From assembly GCA_934437985.1 (NCBI GenBank), contig CAKSBI010000013.1, forward strand, positions 1-52,221: a stretch of DNA of 52,221 bases, in the 5' to 3' direction. The notes under the pieces were generated by a model. That model saw only the letters and a list, made by a program, of their open reading frames with translations, was not told the origin of the DNA and did no database searches. Source of the stretch: an uncultured Lachnospiraceae bacterium (GTDB lineage Bacteria; Bacillota; Clostridia; Lachnospirales; Lachnospiraceae). Shown here piece after piece: positions 33,137-43,520 of this stretch. The translations under genes and the position numbers were made by a program. Every line of letters starts with the position of its first letter. Within the stretch, counting starts at the first letter, position 1.

Positions 33137-34345
33137 ATGGCTAAAATTAAGATGACAACACCACTCGTAGAGATGGACGGAGATGAGATGACACGTATTC
33201 TCTGGAAGATGATCAAGGATGAGCTGCTTATTCCGTTTATTGATCTTAAGACAGAGTATTATGATCTTGGACTTGAGCACCGTAATGAAACTGACGATCA
33301 GGTTACAATAGACTCTGCGGAAGCAACTAAGAAGTATGGCGTTGCTGTAAAATGTGCAACAATTACACCTAATGCGGCCCGTATGACAGAGTATAATCTG
33401 AAGGAAATGTGGAAGTCACCTAACGGAACGATCAGGGCTGCACTTGACGGAACGGTATTCCGTGCCCCGATTCAGGTTAAGGGAATCGAGCCATGTGTTA
33501 AGAACTGGGAGAAGCCTATTACACTTGCACGTCATGCATATGGTGATGTATATAAGAATACTGAGATTAAGGTTCCGGGTCCCGGGAAGGCTGAACTGGT
33601 GTTCACTGATGAGGACGGCAATGAGACACGGAAGACTATCATGGAATTTGACGGCCCGGGAATCATTCAGGGAATACATAACAAGGACAAGTCAATTGCA
33701 AGCTTCGCAAGGGCATGCTTTAATTATGCATTAGATACTGACCAGGATCTCTGGTTTGCAACAAAGGATACTATTTCAAAAATATATGACCATAATTTCA
33801 AGGATATCTTCCAGGAGATATATGATGCTGAATATAAGGATAAGTTTGAAGCAGCAGGCATTGAATATTTCTATACTTTAATAGATGATGCTGTTGCGCG
33901 TGTTATGAAAGCAAAGGGTGGATTTATCTGGGCATGTAAGAACTATGACGGAGACGTTATGAGTGATATGGTATCTTCAGCATGTGGTTCACTTGCGATG
34001 ATGACTTCAGTTCTTGTATCACCAACAGGTGTGTATGAGTACGAAGCAGCACACGGAACAGTACAGAGACACTATTATAAGTATCTTAAGGGAGAAGAGA
34101 CATCTACTAACTCTGTTGCGACTATATTTGCATGGACAGGCGCACTGCGTAAGCGTGGTGAGTTAGATAACATTCCGGAGCTTAAGACTTTCGCTGATAA
34201 GCTTGAGGGTGCAACACTTGGAACAATTGAGTCAGGTAAGATGACAAAGGATCTTGCCCTTATTACAAGCCTTGATAATGTAACAGTTCTTAACAGTGGG
34301 GATTTTATTAAGGCAGTACGTGAGACATTAGAAGCATCGCTTTAA
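33137..34345 (+). CDS. icd: NADP-dependent isocitrate dehydrogenase
   Basis: 402 residues from ATG 33137 behind TTGGAGGA. It belongs to the homodimeric IDH group similar to mitochondrial/cytosolic eukaryotic enzymes: [18 protein letters not shown] (substrate-binding Ser/Asn), [18 protein letters not shown] (metal Asp), and [11 protein letters not shown] with an NADP-type signature. It forms 2-oxoglutarate for glutamate synthesis. It stands alone, with its own promoter and a shared terminator downstream. Confidence 0.96.
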   Translation: MAKIKMTTPLVEMDGDEMTRILWKMIKDELLIPFIDLKTEYYDLGLEHRNETDDQVTIDSAEATKKYGVAVKCATITPNAARMTEYNLKEMWKSPNGTIRAALDGTVFRAPIQVKGIEPCVKNWEKPITLARHAYGDVYKNTEIKVPGPGKAELVFTDEDGNETRKTIMEFDGPGIIQGIHNKDKSIASFARACFNYALDTDQDLWFATKDTISKIYDHNFKDIFQEIYDAEYKDKFEAAGIEYFYTLIDDAVARVMKAKGGFIWACKNYDGDVMSDMVSSACGSLAMMTSVLVSPTGVYEYEAAHGTVQRHYYKYLKGEETSTNSVATIFAWTGALRKRGELDNIPELKTFADKLEGATLGTIESGKMTKDLALITSLDNVTVLNSGDFIKAVRETLEASL

Positions 34346-34401
34346 TTATACTATAACAATAATAGAGATACCGCTTTATTCCGGCGGCTGCACACAAAAA
34401 T

Positions 34402-34443
34402 AAAGCTGTGGGTACACGATTGATATAATGTACCCACAGCTTT
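34402..34443. terminator. Bidirectional terminator between icd and the ABC importer
   Basis: A 15-bp stem (34402-34416 with 34429-34443) with A on the left and T on the right, so it can stop convergent transcripts from both sides. Confidence 0.88.
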
Positions 34444-34459
34444 TGCTTACGAAAATACG

Positions 34460-35194
34460 TTACTCGCTCAGTTTTCCCAAGAATTCATTCATTCTTTCGT
34501 TATCGGAATTAAAAACATATTCAGGTGTTCCCTCAACTGCAATCACGCCTTTATCCATGAAGATGATATGGTCGGCAACATTTTTGGCGAAGTTCATCTC
34601 ATGTGTTACAATAACCATTGTCATATGCTCTGCGGCAAGGTCTTTTATTACCTTGAGAATCTCGCCTGTGAGTTCCGGGTCAAGTGCCGATGTTGGTTCA
34701 TCAAAGAAGAGTATCTTTGGGTGGAGGGCCAGGGCCCTTGCAATAGATACACGTTGCTGCTGGCCGCCTGATAATTGCTGTGGGTAGGCTGATGCTTTGT
34801 CGGCCAGACCCATTTTACCGAGCAGCAGCATTGCTTCTTCCATTGCCTTTTCCTTTGGAATTCCTTTAGTTCTTACCGGTGCATCCATAACGTTCTGTAG
34901 TACAGAGCGGTGTGGAAACAGGTTAAAATTCTGGAATACAAGACCGAAATATTCACGTATCTTTTTTTTCTCTGCCTTATCTGCCGTAACTGCATCAGGA
35001 AGGCCGTCATATATGATTTCACCACTGTCTGCTGTCTCAAGCATTGTTGCGATGCGCAGGAGGGTAGACTTGCCGGAACCGGATGGACCGATGATGGCAA
35101 GTACCTCACCTTCGTCTACCTTAAGTGATATATCCTTAAGAACCTCAAGCTTATCAAAGCTTTTTTTGATGTTATTGATCTCAAGTAAACTCAT
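34460..35194 (-). CDS. Polar amino acid ABC transporter, ATP-binding protein
   Basis: 244 residues. Walker A GPSGSGKST (36-44), signature LSGGQQQR, Walker B ILFFDEPTSALDPE, H-loop VTHEMNFA. The sequence is of the GlnQ/HisP type that powers amino acid import. It is last of a three-gene operon (binding protein, permease, ATPase), 13 bases after the permease. Confidence 0.93.
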   Translation of the reverse strand: MSLLEINNIKKSFDKLEVLKDISLKVDEGEVLAIIGPSGSGKSTLLRIATMLETADSGEIIYDGLPDAVTADKAEKKKIREYFGLVFQNFNLFPHRSVLQNVMDAPVRTKGIPKEKAMEEAMLLLGKMGLADKASAYPQQLSGGQQQRVSIARALALHPKILFFDEPTSALDPELTGEILKVIKDLAAEHMTMVIVTHEMNFAKNVADHIIFMDKGVIAVEGTPEYVFNSDNERMNEFLGKLSE

Positions 35195-35207
35195 ATCAGC
35201 GGACCCC

Positions 35208-35858
35208 CTATCTGTAATAGCTCATACGTTTCTCTAGTTTTGAAAAGACGCCGGCAACGATGAGGTTGAATATATAGTAGAATATACCGGCAATTATAAA
35301 TGCGGTTACTGTCCTGTCTGCTGCAGCAATCTGCTTTGCCATTGTAAACATCTCGGCAACTGACAGTGTGAAAGCAAGGGAAGTATCTTTTATAAGTGTG
35401 ATTGTTTCGTTAGTTACAGGCGGTATGATGCGTTTTACCACCTGTGGCATAACAATATATCTGTAAGTCTGCAACCTGCTGTATCCCAGCAGCTTGGCAG
35501 CTTCATATTGTCCGACCGGGATGCTCTCGATTCCTGAACGGTATATCTCTGCAAAATATGCAGCATAATTCAGGACGAATCCTATGAATACTGCAATAAG
35601 GGTGTAAGAAGGAGGCATTGCTATTCCGAATATGTAATATGGACCAAAATTAACTACTAACAGCTGAAGCATAAGGGGTGTTCCCCTCATGACTGATATG
35701 TAAGCCTTGGCAAGCAGCCTCACTACAAAAAATCCTGACATCCGCACAAAGCACAGTAACAGTCCGAGTATCAGTGAACCAACAAGTGTTACTACGAAGA
35801 TTTCGAGCGATACAAGTGCTCCATCCAGTAATTTCTGGATTATCAATGAAATATCCAT
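35208..35858 (-). CDS. Polar amino acid ABC transporter, permease
   Basis: 216 residues, His/Glu/Gln/Arg/opine-type permease: about five membrane segments, MRGTPLMLQLL, and the EAA loop (EIYRSGIESIPVGQYEAAKLLG) that contacts the ATPase. A single permease gene suggests a homodimer. Gap of 45 bases to the binding-protein gene. Confidence 0.93.
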   Translation of the reverse strand: MDISLIIQKLLDGALVSLEIFVVTLVGSLILGLLLCFVRMSGFFVVRLLAKAYISVMRGTPLMLQLLVVNFGPYYIFGIAMPPSYTLIAVFIGFVLNYAAYFAEIYRSGIESIPVGQYEAAKLLGYSRLQTYRYIVMPQVVKRIIPPVTNETITLIKDTSLAFTLSVAEMFTMAKQIAAADRTVTAFIIAGIFYYIFNLIVAGVFSKLEKRMSYYR

Positions 35859-35903
35859 TTGAAATGACTCCTCCTCAGGTAAAAAAAATCATATATGCAG
35901 TTA

Positions 35904-36752
35904 TTATTTTCCGAGACAGATTACATCCTGCTGGTCCCATTTTTTAGCGATATCTTCAAATGCACCATCATTTACCATATCCATAAGTACTGCCTGTACT
36001 TCATCACGAAGGGCTTCGTTGCCTTTTTTGAAGCCGATACCATACTGTTCTGAAGAAAGCTCTTCATCTAATACAGTAAATGTATCTTCCTTATCTTTTA
36101 CATAGAAGGCAGCCACTACCTTGTCAAGTGCAACAGCATCAGCTCCGCCGCTTTCAAGTGTCATAAGGGCTGTATTGTAGTTGGCAACCTGCTTAAGCTC
36201 TGCAAATGAAGCTGTGAGCTCCTTGTGGTCATCTGATTCAAGTGCGCTGAGGGCTGCTGAATCAGCCTGTACAAGAACTGTCTTGTCTGCAAGGTCTGAA
36301 AGGGAAGCAATACCTGAGTTATTTTTTACGATAACAACCTGTGAGTTGTCTACATATGGCTCTGACCATGTGTAATCGTCCTCACGGCCATTAATCGTGA
36401 AGCCGTTCCAGATACAGTCGATAGAACCTGAGTTAAGCTGCATATCCTTTGTGTCCCAGTCAATAGGAGTTTTAACTAACTCCCAGCCTTTTCTTGAACA
36501 TACCTCTGCAGCAAGGTCAAGGTCAAATCCGACATATTCCCCGGTCTCTTCGTCCATATATCCATATGGTGGGTATTCAGCATCAAAACCAACAGTAAGC
36601 TTTGTCCTTGCAGCTGTGTCGGAATTATCCGATGTATCAGCTGTTTCGGCATCTGTCTTTCCTGCATTGTCGTCCTTTGATCCACATCCTGTAAATGATG
36701 TTAATACACATGTAACGGCAAGTCCGAGTGCAATAAGTTTTTTCATTTTCAT
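35904..36752 (-). CDS. Amino acid ABC transporter, substrate-binding lipoprotein
   Basis: 282 residues, ATG 36752 with GGAGGAAA upstream. Lipoprotein signal with C23 (SFTGC), then a bacterial extracellular solute-binding family 3 fold: TVGFDAEYPPYGY, GFDLDLAAEV, WNGFTINGRE. Ligand is probably a polar amino acid or cystine-like compound; the sequence does not decide. First gene of the importer operon. Confidence 0.92.
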   Translation of the reverse strand: MKMKKLIALGLAVTCVLTSFTGCGSKDDNAGKTDAETADTSDNSDTAARTKLTVGFDAEYPPYGYMDEETGEYVGFDLDLAAEVCSRKGWELVKTPIDWDTKDMQLNSGSIDCIWNGFTINGREDDYTWSEPYVDNSQVVIVKNNSGIASLSDLADKTVLVQADSAALSALESDDHKELTASFAELKQVANYNTALMTLESGGADAVALDKVVAAFYVKDKEDTFTVLDEELSSEQYGIGFKKGNEALRDEVQAVLMDMVNDGAFEDIAKKWDQQDVICLGK

Positions 36753-36800
36753 ACGATTTTCCTCCGTTTATTCTTATTATGTATTTGCACATACTTATTT

Positions 36801-36830
36801 ATTATAGCATATATTGTTTAAAGTATGCAA
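36801..36830 (-). promoter_or_regulatory. Promoter of the amino acid importer operon
   Basis: Minus strand TTGCAT (36830-36825), 18 bases, TATAAT (36806-36801). Confidence 0.6.
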
Positions 36831-36834
36831 TGTA

Positions 36835-36863
36835 TTGTTTTACAAGTTATATCACGTTATAAT
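36835..36863 (+). promoter_or_regulatory. Divergent promoter toward the isochorismatase-like gene
   Basis: TTGTTT (36835-36840), 17 bases, TATAAT (36858-36863). It is back-to-back with the importer promoter, four bases apart at the -35 boxes. Confidence 0.5.
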
Positions 36864-36983
36864 ATGATGTAAATGACATAATGCCGGACACTGGCAGGAA
36901 GCAAACGGCCTTCAGGATATGTGGAACCGGAGGTTATATATGCTGCATATTGAGGGGCTGTGGAATAAGATGGAGGTTTTTTT

Positions 36984-37484
36984 ATGGTTAAGACACTGAT
37001 CGTGGTAGATGTACAGAATGATTTTATTGATGGTTCACTTGGAACAAAAGAGGCTGCCGCTATTGTAAATAATGTAAAGAATAAGATAGAGGAGTATAAG
37101 GCAGCCGGTAATGAGATTATATTTACAAGGGATACACATGGGGCAGATTATCTGAATACATATGAAGGAAAGCATCTGCCGGTAGAGCACTGTATAAAGG
37201 GGACAAAGGGCTGGATGATACCGGAAGAACTTGATATTCCGGATGCTGTCCATATTGACAAGACATCCTTTGGGTATATGGGCTGGAAGGATTATAATCT
37301 GGAGGAGGTTGAGATAATTGGCCTGTGTACAGATATATGTGTTGTCTCAAATGCGTTGATCATAAAGGCAGCATTTCCCGGGATTAATGTCTGTGTTGAT
37401 TCAAAGTGCTGTGCAGGAGTTACGCCTGAAAGCCATGAGGCGGCGCTCACAACGATGAAGATGTGCCAGATTGAAGTAAGGTAA
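36984..37484 (+). CDS. Isochorismatase-family cysteine hydrolase (nicotinamidase-like)
   Basis: 166 residues; ATG 36984 behind GGAGG. Catalytic triad D9 (VVDVQNDF), K93 and C119 (GLCTDICVVSNA), with a metal-ligand segment RDTHGADYL. Pyrazinamidase/nicotinamidases have the metal set D-x-H-x(n)-H; here D50-T-H52 is visible, with H64 or H69 possible third. Cleaves an amide such as nicotinamide; exact substrate is not certain. Confidence 0.85.
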   Translation: MVKTLIVVDVQNDFIDGSLGTKEAAAIVNNVKNKIEEYKAAGNEIIFTRDTHGADYLNTYEGKHLPVEHCIKGTKGWMIPEELDIPDAVHIDKTSFGYMGWKDYNLEEVEIIGLCTDICVVSNALIIKAAFPGINVCVDSKCCAGVTPESHEAALTTMKMCQIEVR

Positions 37485-37579
37485 AATAGTGCGTTTTTTT
37501 AATTTTTTATAGAATTGTGTTGCTTTTTGTAATACTGTGTGTTACAATCTGTTTACAATTAATTATGTGGGAGGACAAT

Positions 37580-39331
37580 ATGGATAATAATGTTAATAAT
37601 AACGGCAATGGCGGCATGAATAATAACAACATGTACAATAATTATGGGAATGGTGCAGATAACAGTGGCATGGATAATAATTATGGCATGAATAATATCC
37701 CGCCACAAAAGAAGTCTTCAAAGTTAATGAAGATTCTGATCCCGGTGATAGCGGCAGCTGCAGTCCTGGCTGTAGTATGCGTGGCTAATGCATCGGGTAT
37801 TAAGAGGTTTTTTACAAAAATATTTGGTTCAGGGACAGAATATTATAAGTCCATTGAGCGTGATAACCTTGAAATGATTGCTGACAGGAGCGCAATGGCA
37901 TACGACAATATTAAGTATGTACTGGGTGACCTTAGTAATAAGACATATTCATACAATATGGATGTCAGGCTTGAAGATGGTGCACAGCCATACATGGGCA
38001 TGCTCGGCTCATATACCGGTTATGATTTTGGATGGGCTGAGCAGGCAGGTATTACCGCTGATATCATTTCAGATAATGGTGTGTATGGTATTAATGGCAG
38101 GATTAATATTAATGATGTGGACATTGCATCTGTTAATGCTGTTTATTCATCCGACAACAGGGAGGCTTATTTTGGGATTCCTGAATTATCAGATAAGCAG
38201 GCAGTAGTTCCTGCAGATGCAGGGGTTGATGTTAAAGGTGTTGTGGATACAATTGACTCACTTTTCAATGAGCTGCCTGAGGATAGTACTGTAAGGGAGC
38301 TTATTGTAAGATATGGTACTGCTATTCTTGACAGTGTAGAAGAAGTTAATACCGAAGATACGGAGCTGGCTGCAGAGGGTATTTCACAGGCATGTACAGC
38401 TTATACTATTGAACTTGATAATGATACACTTACCGGAATGTGCCTTGATGTCTTTAACACCCTTAAGACTGATAAGGATGTTGAGCTTATACTCACTAAG
38501 AATGTTGATGCGGTACAGAAGATACTTGCCGGTGCAGATGCTTCGGTATTTGGTGATCTGTCAGAATCAATGAAGGGTATTTCGGGTGCAGAGGTATATA
38601 ATAATTTTATATCATCACTTGATGAGCTTATAAAGGCTCTTGAGGAAAAAGATGGAGATAACGAAGTTCAGGGGAAAATAGTAACTTATATCAATAGTGA
38701 TGGGGCAATTACCGGAAGAACTATTGATGTTGCGGATATAAAGGTTGAATATGCTATGCCGCTTGATGGTAAGGACTTTGGTCTTGAGTTTGCAATGTAT
38801 ACATCGGATACAGGAATGGATACTCCGCTTATGAAGGTAACCGGGAAAGGTACAATTTCGGATGGTATAATGGATTGCGAGTGTGAAGTCTCAGGCACCG
38901 GGATGACTGCAGTAGCTTATTCCATGAAAGATATTGATCTTAATGCGGCTGCAAAGGGTGAGACTAAAGGAACAATAAGTTATGACCTTGGCAGTATTAT
39001 GAGTGAAGCCGGTGTATCAGGAATGGAAGGTCTTGGTGTAGACCTTGTTATGGATTGCAACAGGGAGAAGTACAATACAGATGTTGTAATACATCTCAAC
39101 AGTACTTCCCTTGCAACTGTCAGCATATCGTGCGGGATAGGAGCTGCTAAGAAGCTGGAAGTTCCTGCATCAGATGATACGGTTACACTTAATTCTGAAG
39201 AAGAGATCATGGAATGGGTATCAGCAATGAAGTTTGATGAAGTTACTGCTTCTCTTGAGAAGGCTGGAGTTGACAGTAAGATAATGGATGTTATTAATCA
39301 GTATACTGCGCTGCTTTCAATGGGAATGTAG
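37580..39331 (+). CDS. Asn-rich, membrane-anchored extracellular protein of unknown function
   Basis: 583 residues from ATG 37580 behind GGGAGGAC. Residues 1-45 are an Asn/Met/Gly-rich cytoplasmic segment, then KKSSK, one transmembrane helix (about 52-72), and a ~500-residue extracellular domain with many Asp/Gly and no catalytic motif. Architecture resembles Lachnospiraceae membrane proteins of uncharacterised DUF families. Sixteen bases separate it from the ABC ATPase gene, suggesting that it works with the transporter that follows. Confidence 0.7.
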   Translation: MDNNVNNNGNGGMNNNNMYNNYGNGADNSGMDNNYGMNNIPPQKKSSKLMKILIPVIAAAAVLAVVCVANASGIKRFFTKIFGSGTEYYKSIERDNLEMIADRSAMAYDNIKYVLGDLSNKTYSYNMDVRLEDGAQPYMGMLGSYTGYDFGWAEQAGITADIISDNGVYGINGRININDVDIASVNAVYSSDNREAYFGIPELSDKQAVVPADAGVDVKGVVDTIDSLFNELPEDSTVRELIVRYGTAILDSVEEVNTEDTELAAEGISQACTAYTIELDNDTLTGMCLDVFNTLKTDKDVELILTKNVDAVQKILAGADASVFGDLSESMKGISGAEVYNNFISSLDELIKALEEKDGDNEVQGKIVTYINSDGAITGRTIDVADIKVEYAMPLDGKDFGLEFAMYTSDTGMDTPLMKVTGKGTISDGIMDCECEVSGTGMTAVAYSMKDIDLNAAAKGETKGTISYDLGSIMSEAGVSGMEGLGVDLVMDCNREKYNTDVVIHLNSTSLATVSISCGIGAAKKLEVPASDDTVTLNSEEEIMEWVSAMKFDEVTASLEKAGVDSKIMDVINQYTALLSMGM

Positions 39332-39346
39332 CATGAATAAAATAAT

Positions 39347-40021
39347 ATGAATGTGGATTTAAGTGTTGAAAATGTGTGCAAAAGCTACAGGCACAAAGAG
39401 GTATTAAATAATATATGTTTTTCGGCTAAAAAAGGGGATATTATCGGAATCATTGGCAGCAATGGTTCCGGTAAGTCTACTTTATTGTCTGTTTTATCAG
39501 GTGTTCTTAGTGCAGATTCGGGTTTGTTTTCTTATAATGGCTGTAATCTGTTCGCTGATTCTAAAATCCGTACTGATATAATCGGATATGTTCCACAGGG
39601 TAACCCCCTGATAGAGGAGCTTACGGCTTGGGATAATCTGTTACTGTGGGCTGACAGGAGAATGGTTCTTGGGGAGCTTGAATCCGGGGTGCTTGGGATG
39701 CTGGGGATTAATGAATTTATTAAAGTTCCGGTGAGAAAAATGTCAGGTGGAATGAAGAAGAGGCTCTCCATAGGATGTACTGTTATTAATAGTCCAAAGG
39801 TACTGCTTCTTGATGAGCCGTGTGCAGCCCTTGATATAGTCTGCAGGGAAAAGATATATGATTACTACAGGGCTTATACAGGTAGTGGGGGCATAATTAT
39901 TATGGTAACACATGAGCTGAGTGAGATTGCGATGTGTGATACATGTTATATTCTGCGCTCAGGGGAATTGAAAGAATATCAGTATGATGGTGATGGCCAC
40001 AGGCTTGCAGGTATGTTGTAA
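39347..40021 (+). CDS. ABC transporter ATP-binding protein
   Basis: 224 residues. Walker A GSNGSGKST (about 36-44), signature MSGGMKKR, Walker B VLLLDEPCAALD, H-loop VTHELSE. ABC-2/exporter type. No strong Shine-Dalgarno; a 5-codon frame (ATG 39333) ends overlapping this start, so coupling to upstream translation is likely. The two membrane genes that follow are its probable partners. Confidence 0.9.
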   Translation: MNVDLSVENVCKSYRHKEVLNNICFSAKKGDIIGIIGSNGSGKSTLLSVLSGVLSADSGLFSYNGCNLFADSKIRTDIIGYVPQGNPLIEELTAWDNLLLWADRRMVLGELESGVLGMLGINEFIKVPVRKMSGGMKKRLSIGCTVINSPKVLLLDEPCAALDIVCREKIYDYYRAYTGSGGIIIMVTHELSEIAMCDTCYILRSGELKEYQYDGDGHRLAGML

Positions 40022-40089
40022 CCCATAATAGAAGATGTATCTCTCATTTTTTTAAGCGGGGTAGATGAATTGTTTCCGGAAAGGGTATC

Positions 40090-41331
40090 ATGGAAGGTTT
40101 ATATCGTTATTATCTGATCAATATGAAACGGATGTTGAAGCTGCTGCCTGCTATTATTGCAGGTGTCATTCTCTTATGCTGCTGTGTGCTGTCCGGGATA
40201 TATGTATTGGTTCAAAACAACTCAGCCGAACATACTAAGCTTAAGATAGGTGTTGTTGGGGAGATTGGGAATTCTTACCTTGAATATGGTATTACAGCAT
40301 TGCAGTCAATGGATTCCACAAGATATATTGTCGAGCTTACAGAGGTGAATGAAGATGAAGCAGCTTCAATGGTAAAAAAAGGAGAGCTTACTGCATATAT
40401 GGTAATTCCCGATGGCTTTGTGGATTCTGTGATGTATGGCAGCAATGATATCAGGGTGGATTATGTATGTGGTGAGGGGGATTCCGGTCTTATTGGTATG
40501 GTTATGGAGGAGATTGTTGATTCTTACTCCGGTTATGTTACAGGCTCACAGTCTGTTATATATGCAGCAGAAGCTGTTAACAGGAGTGTTAATGGTAAAA
40601 ATCATCTTTCAAAGGAACAGCTTGTTGATATTAATGCAAGATGTATTAATTCTGTTCTGACACGCGAAAGGCTCTCCAGGCTTGAGTTTTCAGGTATAAG
40701 CTATAATTTGTCTGCTGCTGCATATTATCTGTGCGGTATATTCGTTGTATTTCTTTTGTTATCAGGGATTAACAGCTGTATGTATTTTAATGGGAGAAAC
40801 AGGGATTTTCAGAGGATAAGCTTATCACGGAATGGTAAAATATGGTGGCAGATACTTGGAGAATATATTCCATTTTTATTATTGTCATTATGTACAACAT
40901 TATGTGTATGGATATCACTGACCTTTGCATTCTTACTGAAAATAATGTATATAGACGAGTGGTCCGGTGATGCAATTTTAAAACTCTGGGGGATGTTTTT
41001 TTATATAATTCCTGTTGTTGTATTTATTACTGTCATTCAGATGCTTATATATGAAATTGCAGATAATCTGATTGGAAGCATATTGCTTCAGTTTATTTTA
41101 GGTATATGCATCGGATATGTGTCAGGATGCTTCTATCCGGAGCAGTATTTCCCGGAATCAGTCAGGAATATCAGTAGTGTGATGCCACCTAAGATGGCAG
41201 TAAAATATATGGCATCTTTTTTTTCAGGAAAGACAGATATGGTCAACAGTATTGGGATGCTGTTATATGCAATATTATGTGTAGCAATAATATATCTGGT
41301 CAGAGGACACCGGCTAAAAAAACAGCCGTAG
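40090..41331 (+). CDS. ABC-2-type membrane subunit (first of two)
   Basis: 413 residues; GGAAAGGG before ATG 40090. TM1 at about 18-40, a large extracellular domain (about 45-215) and five further membrane segments in the C-terminal half, the layout of ABC-2/YhgE-like exporter permeases. Starts 68 bases after the ATPase gene. Substrate unknown. Confidence 0.8.
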   Translation: MEGLYRYYLINMKRMLKLLPAIIAGVILLCCCVLSGIYVLVQNNSAEHTKLKIGVVGEIGNSYLEYGITALQSMDSTRYIVELTEVNEDEAASMVKKGELTAYMVIPDGFVDSVMYGSNDIRVDYVCGEGDSGLIGMVMEEIVDSYSGYVTGSQSVIYAAEAVNRSVNGKNHLSKEQLVDINARCINSVLTRERLSRLEFSGISYNLSAAAYYLCGIFVVFLLLSGINSCMYFNGRNRDFQRISLSRNGKIWWQILGEYIPFLLLSLCTTLCVWISLTFAFLLKIMYIDEWSGDAILKLWGMFFYIIPVVVFITVIQMLIYEIADNLIGSILLQFILGICIGYVSGCFYPEQYFPESVRNISSVMPPKMAVKYMASFFSGKTDMVNSIGMLLYAILCVAIIYLVRGHRLKKQP

Positions 41332-41341
41332 GAGAGTATGT

Positions 41342-42481
41342 ATGGAAATAAGGAGATTACCGGTATGGTATATAATGCTTAACAGGAGGCTTCTGAGAAA
41401 ATGGAGCTTTGTTCTTGTACTGTTTGCTGCACCATTAATGGTAATAGCAATGAATGCTTTATCGGGTGGCAGCAAGGGTGTGCTGCGTATTATATTATGT
41501 AATGCTGCCGGAACGGAGATATCATCGCAGATAATTAATGACCTGCTTGGCAGTGAGACTGTCATTCAGTATGAGAAGGCTGAATCGGAAAATGCTGCAA
41601 GGGATATCCTGGAGCATGGAAATGCGGATGCAATATGGATATTTGATGAAGATATTGGTAATGTGCTGTCCGAAGCCGCGGCTTCCCACAGGGTTAAGCC
41701 GGTTGTAAATGTGGTTGAGAGAGAAGATTCCATACCGCTTATGCTGGCAAGGGAACGTTTATACAGTGTCATATATCCTTATTACAATTATCAGATATAT
41801 GTTAATTATGTACATGATGAGATAGCAGGAAATGATATTACTGACGATGCCCTGTATAAAACATATGAGGGTAATAAGGCAGAAGAGAAGCTGTTCCGGA
41901 GAAAGTATATTGATGGTCAGGACGCAGAGGGGAATAGTGATTATCTCCTTGCGCCGATAAGGGGAATGCTTGCGGTGTGGCTTGTGCTGTGTGGACTGGT
42001 AAACTGCATGTATTACATGCTCGACAGGAGGAATGGGATATTTGACAGGGTAAGCAACAGGCATGGGGTCTTAATTGAGCTGGGATATCATATGGTTGTT
42101 ATCATTATTGCAGCTGTTATTATGATGGCAGGGTTAATCTTTTCGGGCATAACCACATCATTTATTAATGAACTGGTATGTATGCTCGCATTTATGTATG
42201 TTACGGCAGCATACTGCTGTCTGGTAAGGCGTTTATGCAGGACACCCGGGCTCATGGCAGTTGTTACCCCATGTCTTATTATCATGATGCTTGGGCTGAG
42301 TTCAGCATTTATAAGTCTCAGGGTATTTTCATATTTCAGGTTTTTACATCCGGTATATCTGTATTTAACAGCTGTATATTCCTCTGAAAAAATAATCGAA
42401 ATGCTTGTGTTTGGAACGGTATTGAATATTATATGTTATGTTATTGATTGTTCACATTTTCCCCACAAAGTTAATATATAG
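41342..42481 (+). CDS. ABC-2-type membrane subunit (second of two)
   Basis: 379 residues with the same layout as the preceding gene: TM1 (about 22-40), extracellular domain to ~205, and about five membrane helices. The two similar, non-identical subunits probably form a heterodimeric exporter with the 39347 ATPase. Gap of ten bases. Confidence 0.78.
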   Translation: MEIRRLPVWYIMLNRRLLRKWSFVLVLFAAPLMVIAMNALSGGSKGVLRIILCNAAGTEISSQIINDLLGSETVIQYEKAESENAARDILEHGNADAIWIFDEDIGNVLSEAAASHRVKPVVNVVEREDSIPLMLARERLYSVIYPYYNYQIYVNYVHDEIAGNDITDDALYKTYEGNKAEEKLFRRKYIDGQDAEGNSDYLLAPIRGMLAVWLVLCGLVNCMYYMLDRRNGIFDRVSNRHGVLIELGYHMVVIIIAAVIMMAGLIFSGITTSFINELVCMLAFMYVTAAYCCLVRRLCRTPGLMAVVTPCLIIMMLGLSSAFISLRVFSYFRFLHPVYLYLTAVYSSEKIIEMLVFGTVLNIICYVIDCSHFPHKVNI

Positions 42482-42527
42482 TATGGTATTAGAGCGTGGA
42501 CTCAAATGTTAAAAGGAGGACTAAAAA

Positions 42528-43520
42528 GTGATTGAAGTAAGAAATCTTGTTAAAGATTATTTTGGACATGTCGCAGTTAATGACCTGTCCTTTACGGTAG
42601 AAGCCGGTGAAGTTGTGGGCTTCCTCGGACCTAATGGTGCCGGTAAGTCTACAACAATGAATATTATAACAGGTTATATATCCGCAACTTCAGGCCAGGC
42701 AATCATCAATGGGCATGACATATTTGATGAGCCTGAAAAGGCTAAGAAAAGCATTGGATATCTTCCGGAGCAGCCGCCGCTTTATCCTGATATGACGGTA
42801 GCTGAATATCTGAAGTTTGTTGCAGAGCTTAAAAAGGTTAAGAAGTCTGAACGTGCAAAGATGATAAGTGATATTATGGAGCTTACAAAGGTTGATAATG
42901 TTAAGGACAGACTTATTAAGTTCCTTTCAAAAGGATATAAGCAGAGAGTTGGTCTTGCAGGTGCGATCATGGGTTACCCGGAGGTGCTTATTCTTGATGA
43001 GCCGACAGTCGGACTTGACCCTAACCAGATTATTGAGATAAGGGAGCTTATCAAAAGCCTGAGTACAAAACATACTATATTACTGAGTTCACATATTATG
43101 CAGGAGATAAGTGCGGTTTGTGATAAGATTATCATTATTAACAATGGCCGGCTTATGGCATATGATACACCGGACAACATTGCAAGGGTTATGGAGGAGT
43201 CAAAGGAGCTTTATGTGACAGTTAAAGGAGATATGGACAGAGTAAGGGAGTCAGTAGAAGCAATCTCGGGAATCAGCTCTGTAGAGTATGAACCGGGAGA
43301 GAATGATTCGGAGATACGGATGGTTATAAAGACGCATGACAATCTTGATGTGAGAGAGCAGTTATTTAATAAGATGGCTCTTATGAATACCCCTATTATA
43401 GAGATGAGATATCATGAGGTTTCACTGGAGGAGATATTCCTGTCGCTTACAAAAGGCGGAAGTAACCAGAATATAAGACGTAAGACACTGAATAAGGAAT
43501 TAAAGGAGAGTGTTGAATAA
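42528..43520 (+). CDS. ABC-2 ATP-binding protein (GldA/NatA-like)
   Basis: 330 residues, GTG start 42528 with AAAAGGAGG eight bases upstream. Walker A GPNGAGKST, signature LSKGYKQR, Walker B VLILDEPTVGLDP, H-loop LSSHIMQE, and a C-terminal ~100-residue domain typical of ABC-2 export ATPases. Stop overlaps the next start (TAATG). Together with the next three genes it matches the gliding-type (GldA-GldF-GldG) ABC arrangement plus a DUF4340 gene, widespread in non-gliding bacteria. Confidence 0.92.
   Translation: MIEVRNLVKDYFGHVAVNDLSFTVEAGEVVGFLGPNGAGKSTTMNIITGYISATSGQAIINGHDIFDEPEKAKKSIGYLPEQPPLYPDMTVAEYLKFVAELKKVKKSERAKMISDIMELTKVDNVKDRLIKFLSKGYKQRVGLAGAIMGYPEVLILDEPTVGLDPNQIIEIRELIKSLSTKHTILLSSHIMQEISAVCDKIIIINNGRLMAYDTPDNIARVMEESKELYVTVKGDMDRVRESVEAISGISSVEYEPGENDSEIRMVIKTHDNLDVREQLFNKMALMNTPIIEMRYHEVSLEEIFLSLTKGGSNQNIRRKTLNKELKESVE

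Noticed and set aside
39333..39350. Five-codon leader frame before the ABC ATPase gene
   Set aside because: The overlap with the next start is neat, but no ribosome binding site supports it; mentioned only as possible coupling.
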